Assembly (NCBI GenBank): GCA_965277435.1
Contig: OZ255821.1
Location: 3,844,001-3,908,000, forward strand
From: Bog-105 sp965277435
Lineage (GTDB): Bacteria > Acidobacteriota > Terriglobia > Bryobacterales > Bryobacteraceae
Length of the DNA: 64,000 bases
Reading direction: 5' to 3'
Of this stretch, positions 23,528 to 32,753 are shown piece by piece; the first letter of the stretch is position 1, and every line of letters begins with the position of its first letter. The notes below the pieces were generated by a model. The model worked only from the letters and a program-made list of their open reading frames with translations, was not told the origin of the DNA and did no database searches. The translations under genes and the position numbers were made by a program.

Positions 23528-25942
23528 TTGTTCTTCGCGGCATTTTTTCTTGGCGTGATCTCGGCAACCGCTTTAGGCCAGACCGCCTCCAAGCCGGTAA
23601 AAGCCGATTTGCCCCCGATCAATGAAATCTGGCTCGGTGGTATTAAGCAGGATTCAGATAACGAATGGCGCTATCTCCGGCGCGATGCGGTCGTCCGTAC
23701 CTCTGAAATGCTGATCTCCGCCGATGAAATCGACTTTAATTCCGATACCAACTGGGCCTACGCTCGCGGCCACGTTCATCTCGAACATTACAAGACTGGC
23801 GACATCATCAATGCGCAGAAGGCCGAGTTCAATCTCGAGACCGACGAAGGAAAATTCTACGGTGTCACGGGTACCACGCCGCCCAAGATAATGAGCAACC
23901 CGGCGGTTTTAAGCACTACAAACCCGTTCTATTTCGAGGCGAACTGGGTCGACCGCATTAAAAACCGTTATATCCTCCATCACGGTTTTATTACAGACTG
24001 TAAACTTCCGAAGCCCTGGTGGGTCTTCGATGCACCCACTTTCGACATCATCCCGGGTGATCGCGCCATTGCCCGCAGTGCTGTTTTCCGCCTCAAGAAT
24101 GTCCCCATCTTTTATCTGCCTCTCTTCCGCCGTCCCCTCGGCCGAAATCCCCGGCAGAGCGGTTTCCTCACGCCGACGTTGGGTCATACGACGCTCTTTG
24201 GCTTTGTGTACGGTCTCGGCTACTATTGGGCGATCAACCGCAGCTACGACATGACCGCTTCCGGCATCGATTACAGCGCCCGCGGCCCCGCCATTCTTTA
24301 CAACTTTCGCGGCAAGCCGAACGACGTCAGCGATTTCAACTTTAATTTGTATGGTGTCGACGATAGCGGCATACCGGTCAAAGGCAGCACTCCCACCAAG
24401 CAGGGCGGCCTGCAATTTGAGCTGACCGCACGCACGCAAATCCTCGGTTTCACCGGACACCTCGATTACAACTACTTGAGTTCCTATTTGTTCCGCGAGG
24501 CCTTCTCCTACAGTTTTGCCAGTGCCATTCAGAGTGAAGTCTACTCGCTCGGATACCTGCAGCGCCATTTTAAAAGTGATGCTTACGTCTTCAATATCGT
24601 CGTCGAGCGGGACCAGTTCTTCGAGAGCCTCACGCCCTACGGCAGCAAGCCCAATCAAGTAATAGTCCAAAAATTACCCTCGCTCGAGTTCAACAGCCGT
24701 GATCAAAATCTGGTGCACGGGCCGGTTCCAATCTGGTTCTCCTTCAACTCGAGCGCCTCACTGCTCGATCGCAGCGAGCCTTACCGGCTCGGTCCTAATA
24801 ACATCCCCACTACAGTCCTCAGCACCGACGCCATGGGCCGCGCCGACGTCCAGCCGCGCGTAGCAACCAATTTTCATTTTGGCGGCTTTTCTCTCAATCC
24901 AAGCATTACTTTCGGCGCTACCGGCTACAGTCAGTCCTTCTCGCAAAACACCTCTGACTATTCCGTGAATCCCACGAATCCGACCGTCAACGCGGCGCTC
25001 GCAAACACCGCGCTGTTTCGCAAAGACGCCGACTTCGTCTTCGATCTGAGACCCCCCACCATCGAGAAGATTTATCAGCCACCCGCCTGGCTCCACTTAG
25101 GAACGAAACTCAAGCACGTCATCGAAGCCGATGCCGAATACGAATATGTAACCGGCATCAACAATTTTTCCAAGATTATTCACTTCGACGCGACCGATAT
25201 CCTGGCGAATACCAACCAGGCCACCATCTCCGTCACCAATCGCCTCTACAAAAAAGACAAGGACGGCGGCGTGAATGAAATCCTCACCTGGCGCATCTCC
25301 CAGGCCCGTTACTTCGATCCCACCTTTGGCGGCGCGATCGTCTCGGGACAGCCTTGTCCCGTTATTCCAACCGGGCAGCCTTGCGGAGGATCGATCGTCG
25401 CCGGCATGAACAGCAACGGCGCCCGCAACGTCGTTCTCGAGGCCGAGGAGCTCAGCCCCTTTGCCTTCCTCGACGGACCCCGCAATTACTCGCCGGTAGT
25501 TTCTTATCTGGCCTTCAGCCCCTACCCATTCGTAACACTGAGCTGGCGTGCTGATTATGATCCCTTGCGCACCAAGTTTGTCGATCAAAACTATAGCGCC
25601 ACCTTTCGCTACGGCAAATACTTCGGTTCCGTCTCCGACAATGCCGTTACCACCATCCCCGTTTTGTTTCCCCAGGCGAACCAGATGACCTTTGGCGGAG
25701 GCTACGGCAGCGCCAATCGCACCGGCTGGAACGTGGCCGGGCTGATCGATTACGATCGGATCAATCATTCGCGCCTCTACGATTTCATCCAGGGCTCCTA
25801 CAACACCAACTGCTGCGGATTCAGTATTCAACTGCGCCAGTTCAATCTTGGAATTCGTAACGAGAACCAGTATCTGTTCTCTTTCTCGGTCGCCAATATC
25901 GGCACTTTCGGCAGTCTACAGCGGCAGGAACGAATTTTCTAG
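23528..25942 (+). CDS. lptD: LPS-assembly outer-membrane protein LptD (OstA family)
   Basis: About 804 residues if started at the TTG at 23528. The open frame extends back to 23339, but no good start exists. An ATG at 23494 would supply an ideal signal peptide (MWILSTTILLRIVLRG) if the T6 run at 23543-23548 were one base shorter. After the hydrophobic signal (FFLGVISATALG) comes an OstA/LptA-like domain (ISADEIDFNSDTNWAYARGHVHLEHYKTGDIINAQKAEFN), then IFYLPLFRRPLGRNPRQSGFLTPTLG and a long beta-barrel. It ends the LPS export route at the cell surface. It is probably co-transcribed with the GT39 gene 2 bp downstream. Confidence 0.88.
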   Translation: MFFAAFFLGVISATALGQTASKPVKADLPPINEIWLGGIKQDSDNEWRYLRRDAVVRTSEMLISADEIDFNSDTNWAYARGHVHLEHYKTGDIINAQKAEFNLETDEGKFYGVTGTTPPKIMSNPAVLSTTNPFYFEANWVDRIKNRYILHHGFITDCKLPKPWWVFDAPTFDIIPGDRAIARSAVFRLKNVPIFYLPLFRRPLGRNPRQSGFLTPTLGHTTLFGFVYGLGYYWAINRSYDMTASGIDYSARGPAILYNFRGKPNDVSDFNFNLYGVDDSGIPVKGSTPTKQGGLQFELTARTQILGFTGHLDYNYLSSYLFREAFSYSFASAIQSEVYSLGYLQRHFKSDAYVFNIVVERDQFFESLTPYGSKPNQVIVQKLPSLEFNSRDQNLVHGPVPIWFSFNSSASLLDRSEPYRLGPNNIPTTVLSTDAMGRADVQPRVATNFHFGGFSLNPSITFGATGYSQSFSQNTSDYSVNPTNPTVNAALANTALFRKDADFVFDLRPPTIEKIYQPPAWLHLGTKLKHVIEADAEYEYVTGINNFSKIIHFDATDILANTNQATISVTNRLYKKDKDGGVNEILTWRISQARYFDPTFGGAIVSGQPCPVIPTGQPCGGSIVAGMNSNGARNVVLEAEELSPFAFLDGPRNYSPVVSYLAFSPYPFVTLSWRADYDPLRTKFVDQNYSATFRYGKYFGSVSDNAVTTIPVLFPQANQMTFGGGYGSANRTGWNVAGLIDYDRINHSRLYDFIQGSYNTNCCGFSIQLRQFNLGIRNENQYLFSFSVANIGTFGSLQRQERIF

Positions 25943-25944
25943 CG

Positions 25945-27330
25945 GTGTCTTCGTCGCCTCTCGCCCGCTCAACACGCCTGGCGCAAACGGCGCAACTCAC
26001 CGCCTTCCTAGCCGTCTATGCCGTTACCCTGCTTGTCCTGTTGCCCCAGCTTTCCTATTGGTTCGATGAAGTAACGGACCTGATGTCCATCCGCGACGTA
26101 ACAGGCGCCCGGCTGATGGGCGAAATCGCCCATAACCCCGGCGGCGTGCCCCTCAGTTATCTGTTCCGCGCATTTTCCATACACCTCTTCGGTCCCTCCC
26201 CTTTCGGCTTCCGCTTACCGTCCGCGTTGTTCAGTCTGGCCGCCTGCGCCGGAATTTTTGTCCTGGCTCGTCAACTCGGATTGCGCTACCCGGTCCTGGC
26301 GGCGCTCTTGTTTGCCGCCGTCCCGCTACAACTGCGTTACGCCGTCGAGTCGCGACCCTATTCGCAGGCGCTCTCGATCAGCATTTGGATGACAGTCGTC
26401 TTTCTTGCGCTGGTGAAGCAGTCAACCATCGCGAAAGCTTTGCTTTACTTCGCAATCGTGGTCATGGGCCTGTATTCGCAGCCCTTCACGGTCTTTGTTC
26501 CGGTCGCGCACTTTGCCTGGCTGCTCTGGAAGCGCTGGTCGCAACCTGAACTCGATCGCGCGCTCGTTCTGACCGGCGTTGCCCTGACACTCGCCGCGTT
26601 GGTTTTTCTCCCCTGGCAACTGCAGATCACTCGCAGCTTGCATGACTCGGGAGCTTCCAGCCAGCATTACGAACCAGGCCCCCGAGTGGTTCCTCTCATC
26701 CTGCACGAAATCACTGGCGCGGGCTACTGGGGCACGTTGCTGTTGGGGTTGCTCGCAGGTGTAGGTTGGGCGCCGATTCCTCGCCCCTGGCCGGCCCGTT
26801 CGTTCTGGGCCCTTTACGTCGTTGTTCCTATTTTGCTGGCCATTGCGGTGGACCTGAAATTTCACTATTTTTTTGCCACGCGTCAATTGATTACCGTCCT
26901 GGCGCCGCTTGCGGTGCTCGGAGCAATGGGCGGCGAGTACTTGCTCGAACGCCGTGTGTGGCTTGGGCAGGTCGCTATTGCAGCTCTCCTGATCACCTTT
27001 ATTACGGGTGATATCCATTGGTTTCGGAAGCCTCGGGAAAATTGGCAAGCCGCTTCGGCCATCTTGCAACAGGCCGAGATCCGCGGCAGCTGCGTGATCT
27101 TCGCCTCCGACATTTCAGGGGCGCTCCTGCATTTTTTCGCACCTCATTTAAATGACCATGCTTGCTCCGCCGATCCGGCACAATGGCCGCCCAGCGTGGC
27201 TCTGGCGATCGATCCGTACGGGCCTGATGCCTCGCGAGATGCTCGTCGGCGGATGATTCAGTCCGGCTATCGCAGAATCAGCACCTCCAACCTGCAAGGC
27301 CCCGTTATTGAGTTCTACCAGCCTCAATAA
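25945..27330 (+). CDS. Glycosyltransferase family 39-type integral membrane protein
   Basis: 461 residues from a GTG 2 bp after the lptD stop. Around ten hydrophobic helices are visible (FLAVYAVTLLVLLPQL, FRLPSALFSLAACAGIFVLARQLG, VLAALLFAAVPLQLRYAVESRPYSQALSISIW). The first periplasmic loop contains WFDEVTDLMSIRD, the acidic pair typical of GT-C fold PMT/ArnT-like enzymes. These use polyprenyl-phosphate sugars to glycosylate lipids or proteins on the outer face of the inner membrane. Direct linkage to lptD suggests a role in modifying lipid A or LPS, which is inference. Confidence 0.83.
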   Translation: MSSSPLARSTRLAQTAQLTAFLAVYAVTLLVLLPQLSYWFDEVTDLMSIRDVTGARLMGEIAHNPGGVPLSYLFRAFSIHLFGPSPFGFRLPSALFSLAACAGIFVLARQLGLRYPVLAALLFAAVPLQLRYAVESRPYSQALSISIWMTVVFLALVKQSTIAKALLYFAIVVMGLYSQPFTVFVPVAHFAWLLWKRWSQPELDRALVLTGVALTLAALVFLPWQLQITRSLHDSGASSQHYEPGPRVVPLILHEITGAGYWGTLLLGLLAGVGWAPIPRPWPARSFWALYVVVPILLAIAVDLKFHYFFATRQLITVLAPLAVLGAMGGEYLLERRVWLGQVAIAALLITFITGDIHWFRKPRENWQAASAILQQAEIRGSCVIFASDISGALLHFFAPHLNDHACSADPAQWPPSVALAIDPYGPDASRDARRRMIQSGYRRISTSNLQGPVIEFYQPQ

Positions 27331-27335
27331 CCTCC

Positions 27336-28873
27336 TTATTGTGACGCCCCCGCCATCTGTTCTGATGTAAACGGCGAGGCTGGAAGATCAGCTGAATTGT
27401 AGAGCGTCAGTACAGGAGCGTTCTGCCACCCATACCGCACATATTTAGGGGCTTTCACCTGCGGGCTGCTGACCAACACACTTGCCTCATCCACTCGAGC
27501 TGTCCCGTCGACAAAATGATGATCGTCACCGGCCACCTCAAACCCTTCCAATGCGCCTCCGCTCTTAGTCTTCAATCCGGACGCCGCCTGATCGAACCAA
27601 ACTCTCACTGCGTCGTTCTCCGCGTTCGCCTGGCGAAACAGCGGACCCGAATAGTCCACCTTCTCCCCATACGTTCTCGCACGCTCCCACAATGCTAAAC
27701 GCGTTCCCACCGTCTGCTTATCCGCTGGATGAATATTGCCGGGATCGCCTACGTCAGCCGTTACCGCCATCCCGGTGTTTGCCAGCGAAAGCGTATGCCG
27801 CTGCGCTTCTCGAATCACGGGCCACTGATCTTGTGCATGGGCGTTGTAGTTCGCCAATTGCACGAAGAGAAAAGGAAAATCACCTTCACCCAAACACGAC
27901 GCCAATCCGAGATCAGGGCGGGGAACAGCTTCTCATACAACGGCGCACGCCCGGCCGAAGCGTTCGATTCGCCCTGGTACCAAATCACGCCCTTGATGGC
28001 GTATCCGATCAGCGGCGCCACCATGCCGTTAAACAGACCGGCCGGCGCCCAGGAGTCGGGTTCCGGACCCCAGGTGGGTTTGGTAAATGGCTGGTTCTTT
28101 GCTTGGGCTTTAGCAGCTTCCTGCTGAGCCGTTTTGCGCATATCTTCCCGAAGCCTCTGCGCCCGTGCGGCAAACACCGGCATCAGTGAAGCGTCAGCTC
28201 CCAGGCCATCCAGACTGACCCATGCCTCGGCAGGCGTCCCTCCCCAGGACGAATCGATCAGACCGATCGGCACATGTTCATGCGTTGCTAGATCCCGCCC
28301 AAAGAAATAAGCGACCGCCGAAAAATGCGCTGCCGTTTCCGGTGAGCAAATCGTCCACGACTGATCGGACTCGATGTCGTCCAGCGGATATGTAGAGGAT
28401 TTTCTCTTCACGAACAACAACCGCATACCAGGCTGATTTGCGTGACTAATCTCTTCCGCCGAGTTCTTGATCACCGCCGAATTTGGAAACCCAGCCAGTG
28501 GCATCTCCATGTTTGACTGCCCGGAAGCAAACCAAACATCGCCGATCGATACATCATCAAGCACGAGCTTGTTACTCCCGGCAATCGTTATTTGGAAAGG
28601 CCCGCCCGCAGGCTGCGGCGGGAAATACAGACTCCACTGCCCCAAACTGTCTCCCGTCGTAGACCGGTTCGTTCCTTGAAAACTCGCGGTTATCCGTTCT
28701 CCTGGCTGTGACCACCCCCACAAATGAAGCGGCATCTCGCGCTGCACCACCATGTGACTGCTGAACACTTTCGGCAATCGCACCTCTGCCTGCGCAGCCG
28801 CACAACTTAGGACGAGAAAGAGGGGAGTGAATCGATTCAAATGTTTCGAGATCATAGCCTTCGGTAATACCAT
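27336..28873 (-). pseudogene. Sialate O-acetylesterase family protein with a 1-nt frameshift
   Basis: The first 310 or so residues, from the ATG at 28873 (or 28855), are intact: signal peptide (FTPLFLVLSCAAAQAEV), a jelly-roll-like segment, FASGQSNMEMPLAG (catalytic Ser) and GVIWYQGESNA. At the GGG at 27889-27891 (CCC on the plus strand) the frame slips. Adding one G joins SDWRRVWGEGDFPFLFVQLANY to the second half, which holds GDPGNIHPADK with the catalytic Asp and His. The repaired protein is about 512 residues, normal for this SGNH-type family, which removes acetyl groups from sialic acids or plant polysaccharides. As written it is split in two. Confidence 0.85.
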
Positions 28874-28896
28874 CTCAAATCCCGATCCGCGCAGCT

Positions 28897-29215
28897 ATGC
28901 TGTTTCTCTCGCGTTACGCTTACCTATGGCTTCTGTTTATACCCGGAGCATCAAGCTTTAACCTCATTCTCGTCTGTCTAGCCGTCTCCACCTCGTTAGC
29001 CCGCCAGACCTCCATAAACTCCGAGCCCGCACGTTGCGAACGACAAGCTCGCAACGTCAAGATCATTCGGGATGATTGGGGTATCGCTCACGTGTATGGG
29101 AAGACCGATGCCGATGCGGTTTTCGGCATGGTCTACGCGCAAGCTGAAGACGACTTCAACCGCATCGAGATCAACTATCTGAACTCAATGGGCCGTCTGG
29201 GGGAGGCCGAAGGCG
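28897..29215 (+). pseudogene. Penicillin acylase family protein, N-terminal fragment only
   Basis: The ATG at 28897 opens a signal-like segment, then NVKIIRDDWGIAHVYGKTDADAVFGMVYAQAEDDFNRIEINYLNSMGRLGEAEG. This is the start of the A-chain of the penicillin/acyl-homoserine-lactone acylase family, normally 700-800 residues. Similarity stops at about 29210-29222, where the sequence becomes the reverse strand of an SDR gene. The catalytic N-terminal Ser of the B-chain is lost. The open frame runs on to 29421 through antisense sequence and should not be read as a real C-terminus. Confidence 0.82.
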
Positions 29216-29217
29216 TG

Positions 29218-29754
29218 CCGCGCATATTCCAGCGCCGCCGATTTCGTCAGTGCCAGGACGCCGGCTTTCGCTGCCGCATACAAGGACGTCTGCGGTACGC
29301 CGCCGAGTCCATTGACCGAGGACGTGTTCACCACAGCACCTCCCGACGGCTGTTGAGCCAGCATTTAGCGGATCTCTTCTTTCATGCAAAGCCAAACGCT
29401 TTTGAGATTGAGAGCGATTGATCTGTCGAACTGTTCCTCGCTGAAGTCAGCCGTCAATGCGAATGGTTCTTCTATCGAGGCAGCGCTGTTGAAAGCGCAG
29501 TCCAGTCTCCCGTATTCGCCCATCGTTTTTTTGATCAGCGCCTGCACCTGCTCGCTGCGGGACACATCCGTGCAAACAAATATCGCGGTTACCCCGGCGG
29601 CTTCGATCTCGCGCATCACTTGATTTCCCCGCTCAACGCCCCGTCCCGCCAGGACAACCTGGGCGCCCGCTCGCGCGAACGCTAATGCGGTTGCCTGTCC
29701 AATGCCGGAGCTTCCACCCGTTACTAGAGCCACCTTGCCGCGTAGTTGTTCCAT
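29218..29754 (-). pseudogene. Short-chain dehydrogenase/reductase, nonsense-mutated and 3'-truncated
   Basis: From the ATG at 29754 the protein begins with a classic SDR Rossmann fold (GKVALVTGGSSGIGQATALAFARAGAQVVLAGR, then LDCAFNSAAS). An in-frame TAA at 29365-29367 interrupts it after LKSVWLCMKEEIR. Past the TAA the same frame continues with MLAQQPSGGAVVNTSSVNG and the active-site YxxxK in SLYAAAKAG, up to LEYARHA. There it meets the penicillin-acylase fragment. A single CAA-to-TAA change explains the stop. The C-terminal third is deleted. This is a dead gene. Confidence 0.85.
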
Positions 29755-29812
29755 TTCGTGCCTCCTTTACCAGCAAAAAAACGAGCTCGTGGCCCCATAT
29801 ATACTCTCCGTG

Positions 29813-30862
29813 GTGAACACGCAGACGCGTAGACGAACGGCTGCTCTACTAGAGGTTCTCGGAGTCTATCTCACCGGCGTTCTCCTGGAAAATCAGATCG
29901 AGCATTTACTACTGCATTGGCGCTTGATCTCCCCCGCGAATCCGTTTGACCTGTTGACAGCGCACACGACAAATGCCGAGTTGCTGGTAGCGTCGCGCCA
30001 GCTATTCCTGGCCCTGATTTTGCAATACGGCTCATATTTTATGCTCATCATCCCGATCAACTGGTGGTATCGGAGGCGAGGACGCGCGGCCTATGGCCTG
30101 ACCCGGGCGGGACGTCCGTGGAAAGCGCTGATCCTGGCTGCGCTCGCAACCGCCGTGTTGTCGCAGTGGCCCGTGCTGCTTCACACTCTGGTTGACGCTG
30201 TTCATCCTTTGGGTGCGATGGCGCCCTGGCGGCAGGCATTCTTCGACATGTCGTGGCGGAGATGGCAGTTCTGGCTGTTTGCGGCAATCCTGAGCTATGC
30301 GCTCGTTCCGATATTCGAGGAACTCCTCTTCCGCGGCTACTATCAACGTCGGCTGGCCGAGGATTGGGGAGATGGACCGGCAGTTATTGGAACCGCCTGC
30401 TTTTTTACTTTCGCGCACAACCAGTATCTGATTGCGAACGCGTACAATGCCGCCATGATCGCGAGCCTGCTTTGTTTCGCGATCGGGTTGGGAGTGGTGT
30501 TTGCCTGGACGCGCTCGCTAATTCCATCGATGATCGCTCACGCCATTATCAATGTTCCTATGACGCCGCTTTGGCAAGGCGCGCTGCTGGTAGTGTTCGC
30601 TGTCGGTGCTTTCTGCGTGTGGCGCGGAGGGGTGAAAGCCGTCAAGCTTGTCTTCACGAATGCGAGCGTGGCGTCGACCTTGGTGCTGGCGGTGGCGCTG
30701 ACACTCTACGTCATTGAGGCGCACCGCATTAACGGAATGAAACAGATCGCGATCGGAATGGTTGTGGTCGCATTAGGCCTTGAGGCTGTCGATCGCAGGG
30801 AGAACAGGAGCGCCACGCCTGTAACTGCGCAGCGCTCAGGAAGCTGGTATCTTAATCCTTGA
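29813..30862 (+). CDS. CPBP-family intramembrane metalloprotease
   Basis: About 349 residues from a GTG at 29813 (another GTG sits at 29810). The CPBP/Abi motif 1 is PIFEELLFRGYYQRRL (EExxxR), motif 2 is FFTFAHN, and motif 3 is LIPSMIAHAIINV (HxxxN). Flanking segments are strongly hydrophobic, with eight or so membrane helices. Such proteins are Rce1-like proteases or relatives of bacteriocin-immunity proteins; the substrate is unknown. The C-terminal membrane segments after residue 270 are an extension beyond the core. It starts beyond the dead SDR gene on the opposite strand. Confidence 0.82.
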   Translation: MNTQTRRRTAALLEVLGVYLTGVLLENQIEHLLLHWRLISPANPFDLLTAHTTNAELLVASRQLFLALILQYGSYFMLIIPINWWYRRRGRAAYGLTRAGRPWKALILAALATAVLSQWPVLLHTLVDAVHPLGAMAPWRQAFFDMSWRRWQFWLFAAILSYALVPIFEELLFRGYYQRRLAEDWGDGPAVIGTACFFTFAHNQYLIANAYNAAMIASLLCFAIGLGVVFAWTRSLIPSMIAHAIINVPMTPLWQGALLVVFAVGAFCVWRGGVKAVKLVFTNASVASTLVLAVALTLYVIEAHRINGMKQIAIGMVVVALGLEAVDRRENRSATPVTAQRSGSWYLNP

Positions 30863-30866
30863 CAGA

Positions 30867-30883
30867 GCGGCGTTTTGCGCCGC
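30867..30883. terminator. Hairpin between convergent CPBP and mpg genes
   Basis: GCGGCG at 30867-30872 pairs exactly with CGCCGC at 30878-30883 around the loop TTTTG. It fills the 22-bp space between two convergent stop codons. There is no T tract on either side, so if it terminates transcription it is not a classical intrinsic terminator. Confidence 0.4.
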
Positions 30884-30884
30884 C

Positions 30885-31526
30885 CTACCTGCTCAAACAG
30901 GGATGATCCTTCCAGGTGAATCGCAAAAGCCAATCGGCGCACTTGCTAATGCCGATCCGCGGCGTCACATCGATCTCAAATTCGGGTCTTGTGCGCCACG
31001 CCCGAATCACCAGGTCGCCTTCATCCAGCCGTTGCCCGTACTGTGCGCGAGTAATCCCCAGTGCCTCCGTCAATTTCCCCGGGCCGTTCGTCAAGCCGCA
31101 CGGCCGCCCTGTCCAACTGCGCCGCCGCTGCATCTGCCCGAATCCCGTCAGCGGTTCCAGCGCCCGAATCAACACGCATCCCGGTTCGCCTTCCCGTTCA
31201 GCAACAACGTTCAAACACTCGTGCATACCGTAGATGAAGTACACGTACGCCCGTCCTGCCGGTCCGAACAGCACTTTGGTACGCTCCGTCCTGCCGCGTG
31301 AGGCATGCGCCGCCAAATCATCCAGCCCCAGGTACGCCTCCGTCTCCACAATCGAGCCGGCTGTCTCGCCGTGGACCAACACGCAGCCGAGCAGCGAGCG
31401 TGCCAGGGCCTGCGCGGATTGTTCGAAAAACGTCAACGGCAGTTTTGCAGTGACCTCGCGCAATCGATCTGGCGTGTACGCGTCGGCAGTACTCGAGAAT
31501 GCTTTGGATTTGCTACCGGCGGGCAA
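30885..31526 (-). CDS. mpg: DNA-3-methyladenine glycosylase, AAG/MPG type
   Basis: 213 residues from a TTG at 31526; no ATG or GTG exists before the conserved core. The catalytic glutamate lies in GSIVETEAYLGLDDLAAHA. YVYFIYGMHECLNVVAE supplies the DNA-intercalating and base-pocket tyrosine/histidine residues, and GLTNGPGKLTEALGI is the usual C-terminal motif. It excises 3-methyladenine, hypoxanthine and other alkylated or deaminated purines. It is structurally unrelated to the alkA product at 15 kb, so the segment carries two repair glycosylases of overlapping range. It diverges from thpR, 28 bp away. Confidence 0.92.
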   Translation of the reverse strand: MPAGSKSKAFSSTADAYTPDRLREVTAKLPLTFFEQSAQALARSLLGCVLVHGETAGSIVETEAYLGLDDLAAHASRGRTERTKVLFGPAGRAYVYFIYGMHECLNVVAEREGEPGCVLIRALEPLTGFGQMQRRRSWTGRPCGLTNGPGKLTEALGITRAQYGQRLDEGDLVIRAWRTRPEFEIDVTPRIGISKCADWLLRFTWKDHPCLSR

Positions 31527-31554
31527 GTTACGCTAGAACATTAACACGGGCGTT

Positions 31555-32133
31555 ATGCGTCTTTTTACTGCTATCGATCTATCGTCCGAGGTCTTGCTCC
31601 GGCTGGAGCGCCTGGTTGCAGCGCTCCGTCCGGAGGCGCTGATCAAATGGAGTCCGCTCGATAATTTGCACATCACTACCAAGTTCATCGGCGAGTGGCC
31701 CTCTGAACGTCTCGAGGAGCTATGCGAATCGCTGGCCAGCCTTGCGCCGCGAACACCTTTCAGAGTCAACATACAAAATCTGGGCTGGTTTCCAGACGAG
31801 CGTTCGCCGCGCGTTCTATGGGCCGGGGTCTCGGGAGAAGGCGCGCTTGAAACGCTGGCGCGCGAGACCGAAGAATGTCTTCTCTCGCTCGGCATTCCCC
31901 GCAATGCTCGCGCCTTTTCCCCGCATCTCACCCTCGCCCGCATCAAGAATCCTGTCCCCCTGCGCCAGCTCCGCCGCAAGGTCGAAGAGTTTCGTCCCAC
32001 TCCAATCGGAACGTTTGAGATATCCCGGTTTTCCCTCTTTCGCAGCGACCCCGGTTCCAACGCCAGCCTCTACCGCCGGCTCCGCGACTACAAATTCGAG
32101 GCTGCCCTGGCCGCAACCGGCACGCCCCAGTGA
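31555..32133 (+). CDS. thpR: RNA 2',3'-cyclic phosphodiesterase / 2'-5' RNA ligase (ThpR)
   Basis: 192 residues. The two HxT/HxTx active-site motifs are NLHITTKFIGEW near residue 41 and SPHLTLARIK near residue 123, correctly spaced for the 2H phosphoesterase family. The ATG gives the normal start RLFTAIDLS. The enzyme opens 2',3'-cyclic phosphate RNA ends and can join RNA halves through a 2'-5' bond. Its stop overlaps the plsY start by 4 bp (GTGA), so it is the first gene of a thpR-plsY-gpsA operon. Confidence 0.92.
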   Translation: MRLFTAIDLSSEVLLRLERLVAALRPEALIKWSPLDNLHITTKFIGEWPSERLEELCESLASLAPRTPFRVNIQNLGWFPDERSPRVLWAGVSGEGALETLARETEECLLSLGIPRNARAFSPHLTLARIKNPVPLRQLRRKVEEFRPTPIGTFEISRFSLFRSDPGSNASLYRRLRDYKFEAALAATGTPQ

Positions 32134-32753
32134 CGCATCCTGGCTTTCTCACGCTGGCCGCTCTCACTTTGCTTGCCTATTTAATTGGTGGCTTGCCGTT
32201 TGGCTACTGGTTCATCCGCCTGCGCCTCGGCAAAGACATTCGCACTATGGGCAGCGGCAACATCGGCGCAACTAATGTTCATCGCACCGCCGGTGGTAAA
32301 GCGGGCCTGATCGTCCTGCTCCTCGACATTCTCAAAGGCGTTCTTGCCGTCTTCGTCGCCGCTGCCTTTACCAACGCCGATCCTCTCGCACTCGCGCTCG
32401 CTGCGGCAGCCGTCGTTCTTGGTCATTGCTATCCCGTCTTCCTCCACTTCAAAGGCGGGAAGGCGGTCGCCTGCTTCATCGGCGCCTTCGGTTTCCTCTC
32501 GCCGCTCAGTCTGCTTCTTACCGCAGTCGCCTTCTTCCTGACGATGGCCGCCAAGCGCTTCGTTTCGCTCGCCTCCATCGTGGGCGCTCTCGTGTTTCCC
32601 GTTCTCTTCTGGTGGATCGCCCGGCCGTCGCCTCCTCTGCTCTACTCATCGATTTTCGCCTCCCTCCTCATCCTGTACCGGCACCGCGCCAACATCCTGA
32701 GACTACGAGCCGGGACCGAGCACGTTTTTTCCTTTCGTGGGAAAGCCGCTTGA
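32130..32753 (+). CDS. plsY: Glycerol-3-phosphate acyltransferase PlsY
   Basis: 207 residues from a GTG overlapping the thpR stop. The three PlsY motifs are visible: GSGNIGATNVHRTAGGKAG, GHCYPVFLHFKGGKAVA, and the C-terminal RHRANILRLRAGTE. About five membrane helices surround them. PlsY transfers the acyl group from acyl-phosphate to glycerol-3-phosphate at the inner membrane, the first step of phospholipid synthesis. The gene overlaps gpsA (TTGA), which makes the enzyme's glycerol-3-phosphate substrate. Confidence 0.95.
   Translation: MTHPGFLTLAALTLLAYLIGGLPFGYWFIRLRLGKDIRTMGSGNIGATNVHRTAGGKAGLIVLLLDILKGVLAVFVAAAFTNADPLALALAAAAVVLGHCYPVFLHFKGGKAVACFIGAFGFLSPLSLLLTAVAFFLTMAAKRFVSLASIVGALVFPVLFWWIARPSPPLLYSSIFASLLILYRHRANILRLRAGTEHVFSFRGKAA

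Noticed and set aside
23909..25831. Long minus-strand open frames inside lptD (253 and 244 codons)
   Set aside because: They are antisense to conserved lptD sequence and have no start context or motif.
28897..29421. Single 174-residue gene at the penicillin-acylase start
   Set aside because: Only the first 105 residues are acylase; the rest is the reverse strand of an SDR gene, so the frame is chimeric.
32426..32750. N-terminal extension of gpsA inside plsY
   Set aside because: It is an out-of-frame reading of plsY; the TTG at 32750 gives the proper Rossmann start and a 4-bp overlap.
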